This document shows, piece by piece, positions 1 through 10,574 of a DNA stretch of 64,000 nt. The notes beneath the pieces are model-generated. The model made no database searches. It was not told the origin of the DNA and saw only the letters and a list, made by a program, of their open reading frames with translations. The stretch comes from Hyphomicrobiaceae bacterium (GTDB lineage: Bacteria > Pseudomonadota > Alphaproteobacteria > Rhizobiales > Hyphomicrobiaceae): contig PKEY01000085.1 in NCBI GenBank assembly GCA_002919265.1, positions 19,056 through 83,055 on the forward strand. Direction: 5' to 3'. Position numbers and translations under genes: made by a program. Position 1 is the stretch's first letter, and the number at the start of each line of letters is the position of its first letter.

Positions 1-244
1 GAGGTTTGTCCCTCTTGGCAGCTACCTGCGACGGCCCGGAAGATGTCGGTTGAGACGCCCGCTGAGGTTCAGCATCGGCTTCAGTCTTAAGAGCGGAATC
101 GAGCAACGCCGCGGACTTCTCGACAACCTCTCCAGTAGAACTTTCGCTTTCTCTCAGCCCGACCTGCCCATTTTTCTCATTATCCGCAAGCGAAGACGCC
201 GAAGAAGCGTTTGCAGCCTCATCCACGTTCTTGTTCTCGGTCAT
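1..244 (-). CDS. Partial CDS running off the left edge; N-terminus [36 protein letters not shown]..., low-complexity Ser/Ala/Glu-rich, function unknown
   Basis: Reverse-complement reading from ATG at 244 is open to the window edge; GGGAGGGG Shine-Dalgarno-like sequence just upstream; not in the ORF track because it has no stop in the window. Confidence 0.6.
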   Translation of the reverse strand, partial: MTENKNVDEAANASSASSLADNEKNGQVGLRESESSTGEVVEKSAALLDSALKTEADAEPQRASQPTSSGPSQVAAKRDKP

Positions 245-385
245 CCGCCCCTCCCGTGGCGTCGTAAAAGGCGGGCGGGCAATCGCGGCGAAGTGACTAT
301 GACGTGGTTCCCACCCGACCCGCGGACACTATATCAAGACCAGGCCTGTTCGTATCGCCCCGACCACACACCTTCAGGTGATCAG

Positions 386-1048
386 ATGCTTTTCTCCCGT
401 AAGAAGCTACAGATGCCCAGCCCCGATACCGCTTTGAAAGGCCGGCCGGATCCAATCCCGACAGCAGAGAAGCACTTCGTGAATGGCCGGCCGCTGAAAG
501 GGCCTTATCCGGATGGCTTGGAGCAGGCCGTTTTTGGAATGGGGTGCTTCTGGGGCGCCGAGCGGAAATTCTGGCAGCTCAGCGACGGTATTTGGATTAC
601 GGCATCTGGATACGCCGGTGGCTACACACCGAACCCCACTTATGAAGAAGTATGCTCCGGTGGCACCGGCCACGCCGAAGTGGTGCTAGTGGTCTACGAT
701 CCCAAGGTGATCAGCTACGAAAAGCTGCTGAAAACATTCTGGGAGAACCACGACCCCACGCAGGGAATGCGCCAGGGCAACGACATTGGCACCCAATACC
801 GTTCAGCCATCTACACAACCTCGCCCGAGCAGCGGCGCCTGGCTGAGGCCTCCAAGGAAATTTTTCAGCGCGTGTTGTCGGCCAACGGGTTCGGTCCCAT
901 CACGACTGAGATCAAGGATCTCACTGAGTTCTACTTCGCCGAGGACTACCACCAGCAATATCTCGCGAAGGTGCCCCACGGCTATTGTGGTCTGGGCGGC
1001 ACGGGCCTTTCCTGCCCAATCGGAACGGGCGTCACTGCCGAGAGCTGA
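386..1048 (+). CDS. msrA: Peptide-methionine (S)-S-oxide reductase
   Basis: [13 protein letters not shown] active-site motif, GYAGG and GHAEVV motifs; ATG at 386 preferred over the ORF-track start at 50. Confidence 0.93.
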   Translation: MLFSRKKLQMPSPDTALKGRPDPIPTAEKHFVNGRPLKGPYPDGLEQAVFGMGCFWGAERKFWQLSDGIWITASGYAGGYTPNPTYEEVCSGGTGHAEVVLVVYDPKVISYEKLLKTFWENHDPTQGMRQGNDIGTQYRSAIYTTSPEQRRLAEASKEIFQRVLSANGFGPITTEIKDLTEFYFAEDYHQQYLAKVPHGYCGLGGTGLSCPIGTGVTAES

Positions 1049-1156
1049 TCGGCTGAGGAGTTCGGAGCTGCCGGCAACAAAGAAATCCCGAGCGCGCTGA
1101 GCTCCAGAGGAGCCCAAACGCCCCGGGATTAGGCCTCCGGGGAAGGGAGCTCGGAA

Positions 1157-1771
1157 CTACTTGATCAGCCCTTCGGCCTTCATGGCCTCTTTCACGGCAG
1201 GCCGCTGGCCGACACGCTCAAGGTACGCGGTGATATTCTTGAACCCGGACAAATCGATCTTCAGCGGCCGCGCCCAGCTCAGTACCGTGAAGGCGTAGGC
1301 ATCAGGAAGCGTGAAGTTCTCACCCATGATGTAGGGCTTGTCGGCAAGGTGCTGATCGAGGTGAGCGATCCGCGACAGCAGCTGTTCGCGAACGAAAGCC
1401 TTCCCCTCCTCCGGCATCGTCGGCTTGAAGAGCGGCCCGAAGCCTTTGTGCAGCTCGCTGGTAATGAAGTTCAGCCAGGACAGCATCCGATACCATTCGA
1501 TGGTGCCCCGCTGCGGCATCAGATGAGTCGCGTTGGCCTTCTCGGCGAGGTATTGGACGATCACCGGGCCTTCGGTGAGAACCGTTCCGTCATCAAGCTC
1601 CAGCGTCGGCACATAGCCGACGCGGCTAATCTGGCGGAAGTCCCGCCCGTCTTCGGTCTTCTTCTCCTTGAGATCAACCTTCACCAGCTCGAACGGCGTA
1701 TTGGTCTCACGAAGAATGATGTGAGGGGACAGGGAGCACGCGCCCGGTGAGTAATATAGCTTCATAGGCAT
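1157..1771 (-). CDS. Glutathione S-transferase
   Basis: MKLYYSPGACSLSPHIILRE N-terminal thioredoxin-like fold and GST C-terminal domain pattern. Confidence 0.9.
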   Translation of the reverse strand: MPMKLYYSPGACSLSPHIILRETNTPFELVKVDLKEKKTEDGRDFRQISRVGYVPTLELDDGTVLTEGPVIVQYLAEKANATHLMPQRGTIEWYRMLSWLNFITSELHKGFGPLFKPTMPEEGKAFVREQLLSRIAHLDQHLADKPYIMGENFTLPDAYAFTVLSWARPLKIDLSGFKNITAYLERVGQRPAVKEAMKAEGLIK

Positions 1772-1950
1772 CTCCTTGGTCGATCAATAGTTCCATTATA
1801 CCGAACTAACGAACAAATGAAAAGCTTGCATCTTGCCGAAAGCCTTTCAATGACGCAGATGTGAACGCGGCCGCGCCAGGGCGGCTGTTGTGGATTTAAC
1901 CCGCCAATGATGCTTAGGATGCGTTGGCAAAACCGACGGGGTGACGGCTC

Positions 1951-2799
1951 ATGACGAGCAACGGGGCGAATACGGGAGTCGCTACTGGAAACTTGATGGC
2001 CGGCAAGCGCGGCCTCGTCATGGGCATTGCGAACAACCGGTCAATAGCGTGGGGCATTGCAAAGGCTGTTGCGGCTCAAGGCGCTGAGCTTGCCGTTACC
2101 TATCAGGGCGAGGCGCTGAAGAAGCGCGTCGAGCCGCTGGCAGCCGAGCTTGGCTGCAACCTCGTGTTGCCCTGCGACGTGACCGACGCCTCGTCGATGG
2201 ACGCTGTGTTCGTTGAGCTGAAGGAACGCTGGGGCCGTCTCGACTTCCTGGTGCACGCCATCGCCTTCTCGGACAAGAACGAGCTCGACGGCCGCTACGT
2301 CGACACGTCCGAGAAGAACTTCACGCAGACGATGCTCATTTCCTGCTATTCGTTCACGGCGCTGGCCCAGCGCGCCGAAAAGCTGATGACCGATGGCGGT
2401 GCGCTGCTGACCCTCACCTACTACGGCGCCGAGAAGGTGATGCCGCATTACAATGTCATGGGCGTCGCCAAGGCTGCCTTGGAGGCGAGTGTCCGCTACC
2501 TGGCAGCGGACCTCGGCCGGAATGGCATCCGCGTGAACGCAATCTCTGCCGGCCCGATAAAAACGCTAGCCGCCTCCGGCATCGCGGACTTCCGCTACAT
2601 TCTGAAGTGGAACGAATACAATTCTGCGCTGCGGCGGACCGTGACGATCGAGGACGTGGGCGCGGCTGGCTTGTATCTCCTCTCCGATCTCTCCCGCGGC
2701 GTCACCGGCGAAATTCATCACGTCGACGCCGGCTACCACGTGCAGGGCATGAAGAACGAGGACGCCCCGGACATCAGTGTGGTGAAGAACGGGGATTGA
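1951..2799 (+). CDS. fabI: Enoyl-[acyl-carrier-protein] reductase (NADH)
   Basis: LMAGKRGLVMGIANNRSIAWGIA, YYGAEKVMPHYNVMGVAKAALEA, FabI-type SDR. Confidence 0.93.
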   Translation: MTSNGANTGVATGNLMAGKRGLVMGIANNRSIAWGIAKAVAAQGAELAVTYQGEALKKRVEPLAAELGCNLVLPCDVTDASSMDAVFVELKERWGRLDFLVHAIAFSDKNELDGRYVDTSEKNFTQTMLISCYSFTALAQRAEKLMTDGGALLTLTYYGAEKVMPHYNVMGVAKAALEASVRYLAADLGRNGIRVNAISAGPIKTLAASGIADFRYILKWNEYNSALRRTVTIEDVGAAGLYLLSDLSRGVTGEIHHVDAGYHVQGMKNEDAPDISVVKNGD

Positions 2800-3004
2800 G
2801 GCTGGACTGCGGTCCCGTTTTTGCCATCGGTGATCCAGGCCGAAGGGAGAAATCGAGACGCACCCAGGTATCCAGTCCGAATTCGCGCGTAATCCTCAGA
2901 GCCGCGCTAAAGCTAGAGAGGGAGCAAGTCGAGCGCGACCCGTGCTTGCTTGAAGATGTTATCGCATATTCGTGCCTAACACTGTCCCTCTCAGGAGCAC
3001 TCCG

Positions 3005-4012
3005 ATGTCCAACACCAATCGTCAAGTAAAGCTTGCCCGCCGCCCTGCCCCAGGGCCGCTGTCGCGGGACGTGTTTTCAATCGAAGACGGCCCCATTCCC
3101 GAGCCGGGACCGGGCCAGTTTCGGGTCAAAATCGAATACATATCTCTCGATCCCGCCATGCGCGGCTGGGTCAGCGATGGGCGCTCTTACGTCGAGCCCG
3201 TGGCCATCGGTGCTGTGATGCGTGGCTATGCAGCGGGACACGTGGAAGTCTCGAACCATCCGGACTTCAAGCCGGGTGACGCCGTGCAGGGCCTCTTCGG
3301 TGTGCAGCAATACGCCGTTTCCGACGGCAAGCGCGTGGTCAAGGTCGACACCAACCTTGCGCCGCTGCAGCGATGGGTCGGCGGATTGGGCATGCCTGGC
3401 TGGACGGCCTATTTTGGCCTGCTTGAAGTGGGGCAGCCGAAGCCAGGCGAAACAGTCGTTGTGTCAGCGGCCGCGGGCGCTGTCGGCTCCGTCGTTGCGC
3501 AAATTGCGAAGCTGAAGGGCTGCCGTGCAGTCGGAATCGCGGGTGGTCCGGAAAAGTGCCGCTATCTTCTCGATGAGCTCGGCCTTGATGCTGCCGTCGA
3601 TTACAAGGCCGGCAATCTCGCTGCCGATCTGCAAGCGGCGTGCCCGCAGGGAATTGACGTCTACTTCGAAAATGTCGGCGGCGAGATCCTCGACACTGTC
3701 CTCCCGCTGATGAACAGGTTTGGTCGTATTCCGCTTTGTGGACTGATCTCGGCCTATAACGCCACTACGCCACCGCCTGGGCCGCGAAATCTCAGAAGCG
3801 TGCTGACGCAGCGGCTGAAAATTCAAGGTCTCATTGTTTTCGATTGGGCGGACCGCATCGACGAAGCCATCCGCGACCTCGGCAAGTGGTATTCTGAGGG
3901 CAAGCTCAAGATCCGGGAGGACGTTCGCGAGGGCGGTCTCGACGCATTTCCCGATGTGCTCAACCTGCTCTACACAGGCGGCAATCATGGCAAGCTTGTT
4001 CTGAAGGTTTGA
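3005..4012 (+). CDS. NADP-dependent MDR oxidoreductase (curcumin reductase/alkenal reductase-like)
   Basis: SLDPAMRGWVSD, VSAAAGAVGSVVAQIAKLKGCRAVGIAGG; MDR family. Confidence 0.9.
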   Translation: MSNTNRQVKLARRPAPGPLSRDVFSIEDGPIPEPGPGQFRVKIEYISLDPAMRGWVSDGRSYVEPVAIGAVMRGYAAGHVEVSNHPDFKPGDAVQGLFGVQQYAVSDGKRVVKVDTNLAPLQRWVGGLGMPGWTAYFGLLEVGQPKPGETVVVSAAAGAVGSVVAQIAKLKGCRAVGIAGGPEKCRYLLDELGLDAAVDYKAGNLAADLQAACPQGIDVYFENVGGEILDTVLPLMNRFGRIPLCGLISAYNATTPPPGPRNLRSVLTQRLKIQGLIVFDWADRIDEAIRDLGKWYSEGKLKIREDVREGGLDAFPDVLNLLYTGGNHGKLVLKV

Positions 4013-4611
4013 GGCGCGGGTTCATGCGGGGGGCGAGGACGATTTACTTCATCCGTCACGGCGAGACGGACTGGAACGCAGCGCGGCGCCTGCAAGGCCA
4101 GACGGACATATCTTTGAACGACACTGGCCGTCAGCAGGCCGCCCGCAATGGGCACGTGCTCCGGCAGCTCCTTCCCAACTTCGAAGATCTCGACTTTGTC
4201 GCCAGCCCCCTCAGCCGCACCCGTGAGACGATGGAAATCGTGCGGAAATCCGTTGGCCTCGAGCCGGCTGGCTACCGCACCGATCCGCGTCTGCGGGAAA
4301 TCTGCTTCGGTCACTGGGAAGGATTTACTTGGTCAGAGCTGCCTGAGCGTGACCCTGAGGGGTACGAAGCCCGGCTCGCCGATCCCTTCAACTGGCGCCC
4401 GCGCGGCGGCGAGAGCTATCGCGACCTCATGGAGCGCATCGTCGGCTGGCTCGAAAGTCTGGAGGGCAACGCCGTCGTCGTCTCCCACGGCGGTGTGAGC
4501 CGGGTGTTGCGGGGACACCTGCTGGGCATCGATCCGAGCGAGGTGCCGTTCCTGGAAGTCCCTCAGGATAAGGTGCTCGTTCTCCGGCCAGGCGAGATAA
4601 GCTGGCACTAA
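4009..4611 (+). CDS. Histidine phosphatase (phosphoglycerate mutase-like) family protein
   Basis: IYFIRHGETDWNAARRLQGQTDISLND and VVSHGGVSRVLRG motifs; overlaps the preceding stop. Confidence 0.9.
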   Translation: MRRGFMRGARTIYFIRHGETDWNAARRLQGQTDISLNDTGRQQAARNGHVLRQLLPNFEDLDFVASPLSRTRETMEIVRKSVGLEPAGYRTDPRLREICFGHWEGFTWSELPERDPEGYEARLADPFNWRPRGGESYRDLMERIVGWLESLEGNAVVVSHGGVSRVLRGHLLGIDPSEVPFLEVPQDKVLVLRPGEISWH

Positions 4612-4706
4612 GCATAACCAACGATTGTTAGCTGGCACCCTGACATTCCGTGGAACCTGCGTATCGCCCCTGCGTTGCCGCCGGGACAGGTGGCATCGCA
4701 GTATTC

Positions 4707-5882
4707 ATGGGTGGTTCTATGGGAATTCTCCTTTCCGCCGTTCAGCGTTTTCTAACTCCCGAGCTTATCGGGCGAATAGCCGGTGCGATAGGTATCGACC
4801 CGAAATTGGCTCAGACCGCAGCCTCCGCTGCCATTCCGGCCATTCTCGCGAGCTTGTCGAAGGTCGCCGATAGCCCTAGCGGCACCGAGCGCTTGTCTGA
4901 TGCAATCTCCCGCGCCCCAACGGGTATGCTCGATGACATCGGCTCCCTCCTGACAAACCGCAACCAATTGATCGACCAAGGGCAATCGATGCTGTCGTCG
5001 CTGCTCGGCAGCAGCGGCTCGAATGCATTGATGTCGAGCATCAGCCGGTATGTCGGCGGTGGCGAAAGCTCCATGGGCTCGCTGCTGGGGATGCTTACGC
5101 CGATTCTGATGGGTGTTCTGGGCCGCCAGCAGCAGGCAACTGGTGGAGGAACGGCAGGACTGGCTCGGCTATTGCAGTCGGAAGCTGGCGACTTCAAAGC
5201 TGCGATGCCATCGGGACTTTCGACGTTGCTCGATTCCTCGGGCTTTTTCGATCAGCTCGGCTCGATGAAGGCAGCTGCCAGCCAGACCGTGAGAGAACAG
5301 TTCGGCGAAAGCGCCACTGGCGAACGAACGGTGCGGCCGGCGCCCATGACAACCACCAGAAGCGAACCCGCCCACAGTGGCTCAACCTGGGCCTACTGGG
5401 CTCTGCCGCTGGCCGCCATCATTGGAGGTTTGATCGGATACTTGTGGGGCGTAGAGGAGCCAGCCCGCGACACGACGGCTGCTTATCAGGCGACCGACGT
5501 CTCCAGCGCAAGACCGATGGACATGATTATGCGCCAAGCCGTCGTCAGCGATGCGGGTGAGCCAATCGGCATCGTCGAGGACGTGCTCGTCACGCCGAAC
5601 GGGCAAGTGATGGCGGTTCTGAGTACCGCGCAACCTCTCGGTCTGGGCGAGAAGCGGGTTGCCGTACCGATGCACTTGCTTGAGACCGCAACGCGCGATG
5701 GCGGCACACGGATCGTGTACAAGGGCTCGAAGGAAGCTTTGGTCGAAGCACCGCCTGTCAGCCCGCGCACTGGTGGCAATCGTTCGGAATCAACTCAACC
5801 CGGCAGCTCAGGCATGATGCATTCGGAAGATCGGCCAAGCACCTCGCCGGGGTTTCAGGGAGAGCCGCCTACAAGCAAGTAG
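4707..5882 (+). CDS. DUF937 (YidB-like) N-terminal region, transmembrane segment, C-terminal PRC-barrel-like domain
   Basis: SAVQRFLTPELIGRIAGAIGIDPKLAQ..., SLLGMLTPILMGVLG; hydrophobic WAYWALPLAAIIGGLIGYLWG; VVSDAGEPIGIVEDVLVTPNGQVMAVLS. Start uncertain (4650, 4707 or 4719). Confidence 0.75.
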   Translation: MGGSMGILLSAVQRFLTPELIGRIAGAIGIDPKLAQTAASAAIPAILASLSKVADSPSGTERLSDAISRAPTGMLDDIGSLLTNRNQLIDQGQSMLSSLLGSSGSNALMSSISRYVGGGESSMGSLLGMLTPILMGVLGRQQQATGGGTAGLARLLQSEAGDFKAAMPSGLSTLLDSSGFFDQLGSMKAAASQTVREQFGESATGERTVRPAPMTTTRSEPAHSGSTWAYWALPLAAIIGGLIGYLWGVEEPARDTTAAYQATDVSSARPMDMIMRQAVVSDAGEPIGIVEDVLVTPNGQVMAVLSTAQPLGLGEKRVAVPMHLLETATRDGGTRIVYKGSKEALVEAPPVSPRTGGNRSESTQPGSSGMMHSEDRPSTSPGFQGEPPTSK

Positions 5883-5909
5883 CCAATCACTCTTGAACAC
5901 AGAAAATTT

Positions 5910-5945
5910 GAGAGCCGAAGCAGCGGCAGCTTCGGCTCTCTTTTT
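5910..5945 (+). terminator. Rho-independent terminator
   Basis: 12-bp perfect stem GAGAGCCGAAGC/GCTTCGGCTCTC, 7-nt loop, followed by TTTTT. Confidence 0.9.
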
Positions 5946-6649
5946 GGGTTTGCATGGCCGGCAAAAACGGGTGCTCAGGCCGTCCTTGCGGCCAAGGCGC
6001 CAGCTCGCGCGTGCTTCGAGCTGAGTTCGCTGCGACTACGACATTGGCGATACTCTGCCTCCGTCCCAGCCGCCCAAATTCTCGGCGCATTGATTTCGCT
6101 AGCTCCCTTCCGGGACCAGCGAATCATGATCGCCTACTTCTGATTAAGCCGAACGACCGTTTGTTGTCACCATAACATCGCCAGTGCGGCTTCATCCGAT
6201 TTCTGACCGATGCAAGAAAACTGCTATGAGATGAAGGAAACAAGGGAAAAGCGCTCAAGGTGACCGTTCGCAACCCCATTTTGGATCGTTTTCTTGCCCT
6301 TTGGGATCTGATGCCAGAGGGACAGCCCATTGTTACGCCTCGCGCCAGCTTGCTCCCCGTGCGCCGCTCTCACGGCCCTGCCATACGCGCCGCGAGATCC
6401 AGCGCCGCCTTAATTCCGACGTCCCCGTGCAGAACGCCAACATCCTTCGGATTGGCGAGCAGCAGACGCGCCGGTTCTTCTGCTCGCGCAAAAATGCCGC
6501 CGTGGCCTCGCAGCAGTCAGGCCAGCTCGGGAAACCAGACGGTTCCGCATCGCGGAGTTGGCGCTGGCCGAGCTCAACCGCTGCTAACCGGATCGACTTA
6601 AGCCGGTTCGGGATATCTGAGAATGGCTGTGCCATAGAGGAGCATCAAC

Positions 6650-7324
6650 GTGCTGATCCGGCATCAATTCATTATCCGGGTAACACGGACCTTGATGGCG
6701 GCTGCGATGACGGCAGGCCTCTTTTGTCCGCCGGCAGCTGCTCAGATCGGCACTATAGCGGCGGATGATCTCGAACAGTGCCGGCTCGCAGAGTCGATGG
6801 CCGAGCTGCGGCTTAGGGCCTGCACGACCGTCATCGAAGACAATCAGCAGATCCCCGAGGTGCGGGCTGAGGCTTTCCTCAACAGGGGGATGGCCAAAGA
6901 GGCGTTGGGCGATAGTGCGGGCGCAATCTCCGACTACAGCGAAGGCCTGAAACTCAACCCGAAGTATCGGCTGCTCTATCATCGCCGTGGGCTGGCGTAT
7001 GAACAGCAGGGTGATCCGGAGCTCGCGATCAAGGACTTCTCCCAGGCAATCCAGTTGGATCCCACGGACTCCGAGGCACTAGTCTTGCGCGGTCTCACGT
7101 ACGCATCGCAGGGCGAACTCCAGCTGGCCCTCAGGGACTACGAGGCTGCGCTCACGGAAACGCCCGATGACGACATGGTGCTTGTGCTTCGCGGCGAGGT
7201 GCGGGAGGAGCTGGGACAGACGGAGAGCGCGCGGGCCGACTACCGCCGGGCACTAGAGCTCAACCCCCAGAACACCGAAGCCAAACAAGGCCTGGAACGG
7301 CTGAGCGCAACAAAACGCGACTAG
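6650..7324 (+). CDS. Exported tetratricopeptide-repeat protein
   Basis: Signal-like N-terminus; repeated TPR motifs (AISDYSEGLKLNPKYRLLYHRRGLAYEQQGDPELAIKDFSQAIQLDP...). Confidence 0.88.
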   Translation: MLIRHQFIIRVTRTLMAAAMTAGLFCPPAAAQIGTIAADDLEQCRLAESMAELRLRACTTVIEDNQQIPEVRAEAFLNRGMAKEALGDSAGAISDYSEGLKLNPKYRLLYHRRGLAYEQQGDPELAIKDFSQAIQLDPTDSEALVLRGLTYASQGELQLALRDYEAALTETPDDDMVLVLRGEVREELGQTESARADYRRALELNPQNTEAKQGLERLSATKRD

Positions 7325-7445
7325 GTGGAAACGCGAAGCAAACCAACTCTGGGGCCACCGCTATTTCATTACTCGCTATTCGTGACCCACTGCTGTAAGC
7401 CTTGGCAGAATTCTCAAGGAACACGCTGACCGTTGCTGAAAGCTC

Positions 7446-8543
7446 ATGTCCTACAACACCTTCGGCCATCTTTTCCGTGTGACGACCTGGGGCGAAAGCC
7501 ACGGGCCGGCGATCGGCTGCGTCGTCGATGGCTGCCCGCCGGGCATTCCGCTCACTGCCGAAGACATTCAGTACTATCTCGACCGCCGCCGGCCCGGGCA
7601 GTCGCGCTACACAACCCAGCGCCGGGAGCCCGACCAGGTGGAGATCCTCTCAGGCGTGTTCACCGATGACGAGGGGCGCCAAGTGACCACCGGCACGCCC
7701 ATCTCGCTTCTCATCCACAACGTCGATCAGCGGTCGAAGGACTACGGGGACATCAAGGACAAGTTTCGCCCTGGTCACGCGGACTACACGTACTTTGAGA
7801 AGTACGGCCTTCGTGATTATCGCGGCGGCGGGCGTTCGTCTGCGCGCGAAACGGCGATGCGCGTGGCCGCAGGCGCCATTGCGCGGAAGATCCTTAGAGG
7901 CGTGACGATCCGGGGCGCCCTTGTTCGCATCGGCCCGCACGCTGTCGACCGCTCGCGCTGGAACTGGGGCGAGGTCGAGAGCAACCCGTTCTTCTGCCCG
8001 GATCACGACTCTGTTCAGACGTGGGCTTCTTATCTCGATCAGATTCGCAAATCCGGTTCCTCCGTCGGCGCCGTCATCGAAATCGTAGCTGAAGGCGTCC
8101 CGCCGGGGCTTGGTGCTCCGATCTACGGCAAGCTCGATCAGGACCTGGCTGCAGCGCTGATGAGCATCAATGCCGTGAAAGGCGTCGAGATCGGCGCGGG
8201 CATGGCAGCGGCCGAGCTGACGGGCGAGGAAAACGCCGACGAAATGCGCATTGGCCCGGATGGACGCCCGGTTTTTCTGTCGAATAATGCAGGCGGCATT
8301 CTCGGGGGCATCTCGACGGGTCAGCCCATAGTCTGTCGCTTCGCCGTGAAGCCGACCTCATCCATCCTCACGCCGCGGAAGACCATCGACCGGTTCGGCA
8401 ATGAAACCGAGATCATGACAAAGGGCCGGCACGATCCGTGTGTCGGCATCCGCGCCGTTCCTGTCGGCGAGGCCATGGTCGCGATTGTCCTGGCTGACCA
8501 CGCGTTGCGCCACCGCGCACAAACGGGCAAGTGGGAGTTTTGA
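7446..8543 (+). CDS. aroC: Chorismate synthase
   Basis: [49 protein letters not shown]. Confidence 0.97.
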   Translation: MSYNTFGHLFRVTTWGESHGPAIGCVVDGCPPGIPLTAEDIQYYLDRRRPGQSRYTTQRREPDQVEILSGVFTDDEGRQVTTGTPISLLIHNVDQRSKDYGDIKDKFRPGHADYTYFEKYGLRDYRGGGRSSARETAMRVAAGAIARKILRGVTIRGALVRIGPHAVDRSRWNWGEVESNPFFCPDHDSVQTWASYLDQIRKSGSSVGAVIEIVAEGVPPGLGAPIYGKLDQDLAAALMSINAVKGVEIGAGMAAAELTGEENADEMRIGPDGRPVFLSNNAGGILGGISTGQPIVCRFAVKPTSSILTPRKTIDRFGNETEIMTKGRHDPCVGIRAVPVGEAMVAIVLADHALRHRAQTGKWEF

Positions 8544-8544
8544 A

Positions 8545-9264
8545 ATGGGTGATATCTCCCAAATCAAGGCACTCGTCTTCGACGTCTTCGGCACCGTTGT
8601 CGACTGGCGCACGAGCATCATCCAGGAGCTTGAGGCCTTCGGCGCGCAAAAAGGTATCTCCGCCGATTGGGCGGCGTTCACGGACGACTGGCGCGCCCTC
8701 TATCAGCCCTCGATGGAGGAGGTACGCGCAGGCCGCCGCCCCTGGACCATTCTCGATGTGCTGCACCGCGAGAGCCTGGAGAAGCTACTCACCAAATACG
8801 GCATTGACGGACTAAGCGAAGAAGAGAAGGACCACATCAACAAGGTCTGGCACCGGCTCAAACCGTGGCCTGACAGCGTGCCGGGGTTGCATCGGCTCAA
8901 GGCCCGCTACCTCATCGGCACACTGTCCAATGGAAACATCGGCTTGCTCGCATGGATGGCGAAGAACGCCGGCCTGCCATGGGACGTCATTCTCGGCGCG
9001 GAGCCGGCGCGCGCCTACAAACCGCTTCCCGAAGCCTACCTGCGAACCGCAAAGATCCTTGGCCTCAGGCCTGAGCAAATGATGCTCGTTGCGGCGCACA
9101 ATGACGACCTCGCCGCAGCTGCCGCCCAGGGATATGCGACGGCATTCGTCGCGCGGCCCACGGAGTATGGGCCTCATCAGACAAAGGATCTGAAGGCCGA
9201 GCGGGAATGGGATGTTGTCACTGACAGCTTCCTCGGTCTCGCAGAGGCTCTTGGCTGTCCCTAA
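8545..9264 (+). CDS. HAD superfamily, haloacid dehalogenase type II
   Basis: LVFDVFGTVVDWRTSI, LSNGN, AHNDDLAAAAAQGYATAFVARP. Confidence 0.9.
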   Translation: MGDISQIKALVFDVFGTVVDWRTSIIQELEAFGAQKGISADWAAFTDDWRALYQPSMEEVRAGRRPWTILDVLHRESLEKLLTKYGIDGLSEEEKDHINKVWHRLKPWPDSVPGLHRLKARYLIGTLSNGNIGLLAWMAKNAGLPWDVILGAEPARAYKPLPEAYLRTAKILGLRPEQMMLVAAHNDDLAAAAAQGYATAFVARPTEYGPHQTKDLKAEREWDVVTDSFLGLAEALGCP

Positions 9265-9272
9265 TCGCGCCT

Positions 9273-9737
9273 CTAGGACGGAAACAGCCCCGTTTGCCGC
9301 AGCGCTTCACCCAACACCATCGCGGCAGCAACCGCAATGTTGAGCGAGCGCAGGTCGCTGCGCATCGGTATGCGCACGCTTGCATCGGCCACAGCCCGGA
9401 CACTGTCAGGCACGCCGGCGGTTTCGCGGCCCAGCAACAAGGTATCATCGCGCGCGAAGCGAAACTCTGTGTAGGGATGATCGCCGCGCGCGCTGAGGAG
9501 AACGAGCCGTCCGATGCCCTCGGTACTCGCGCGCTTTTCCAGAAACTCCTCCCAGCTCACGTGCCGGGTGAGATCGACGTACGGCAGGTAGTCGAGCGCC
9601 GCGCGCTTCAACGCACGGTCTGACAGATCAAATCCCGGTGGACCTATGACATCGACGGGCACGTTCATGCACGCCGCAAGACGCATGATCGTCCCGGTAT
9701 TTTGCGGGATATCCGGCTGATAGAGGGCGAGTCTCAT
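9273..9737 (-). CDS. trmL: tRNA (cytidine(34)-2'-O)-methyltransferase (SPOUT)
   Basis: LALYQPDIPQNTGTIMRLAACMNVPVDVIGPPGF; IPMRSDLRSLNIAVAAAMVLGEALRQ. Confidence 0.93.
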   Translation of the reverse strand: MRLALYQPDIPQNTGTIMRLAACMNVPVDVIGPPGFDLSDRALKRAALDYLPYVDLTRHVSWEEFLEKRASTEGIGRLVLLSARGDHPYTEFRFARDDTLLLGRETAGVPDSVRAVADASVRIPMRSDLRSLNIAVAAAMVLGEALRQTGLFPS

Positions 9738-10025
9738 CGCAGCAATTCCGCCCCATTATGCAGCCAAGGCGCATTCGCAAGCGTATGCGCCAAATTGCCT
9801 CTTTGCCGTTCTGCTTCCCCGCCTTGAGAGCATGGACAAACGATGTCAAAAGGTCGGCGTGGCAAAAAGCGCCGTTCTGAGCGGGGGATTTGCCAACATA
9901 TAGGTTGCGACTGGTCGATACCGTCTCTTTTCACGCCCGACGTGTCTCGTCGGCGGGGCAGCGACCGTCCAAAGGGTGCTCGGATCGCATCGGATTCGAG
10001 GTTTTTGCGGAGAAGGGAGGCTCAA

Positions 10026-10562
10026 TTGAGCTCACACGCCGAGGAGCCAACGCGTCGAGATTTTCTGACGATCGCGGGCAGCGCCTTCGCGGCCGTCGGC
10101 GGCGCCATGGCGCTGTGGCCGTTCATTGCACAAATGAACCCCGACGCATCAACGCAGGCACTGGCCTCAGTCGAGGTTGACCTGACGCCTGTGAAGCCGG
10201 GGCAGGCCATCACGGTCATGTGGCGCGGCAAGCCGGTGTTCATTCGCAACCGGACGCCGGAAGAAATCAAGACCGCGGCCGAAACTCCGTTGAGTGAACT
10301 TCCCGATCCTCAGCCAGATCGCGATCGCGTGAAGAAGGGTCACGAGAACTGGCTCGTTCTGATCGGTGTCTGCACCCACCTCGGCTGTATCCCCAAGGGT
10401 CAAAGCCTGAACGACGTGAAGGGGGATTACGGTGGCTGGTTCTGCCCGTGCCACGGCTCCCACTACGATACGTCAGGACGCATCCGCAAAGGGCCGGCGC
10501 CGCGCAATCTCGAAGTGCCGACCTACGAGTTCGTTTCCGATACGAAGATCCGGATCGGCTGA
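10026..10562 (+). CDS. petA: Ubiquinol-cytochrome c reductase Rieske iron-sulfur subunit
   Basis: Tat signal [24 protein letters not shown] and CPCHGSHYD cluster motifs; TTG start at 10026 with GGGAGG five nt upstream fits better than the ORF-track start at 9843. Confidence 0.93.
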   Translation: MSSHAEEPTRRDFLTIAGSAFAAVGGAMALWPFIAQMNPDASTQALASVEVDLTPVKPGQAITVMWRGKPVFIRNRTPEEIKTAAETPLSELPDPQPDRDRVKKGHENWLVLIGVCTHLGCIPKGQSLNDVKGDYGGWFCPCHGSHYDTSGRIRKGPAPRNLEVPTYEFVSDTKIRIG

Positions 10563-10574
10563 GGACTTACGAAC

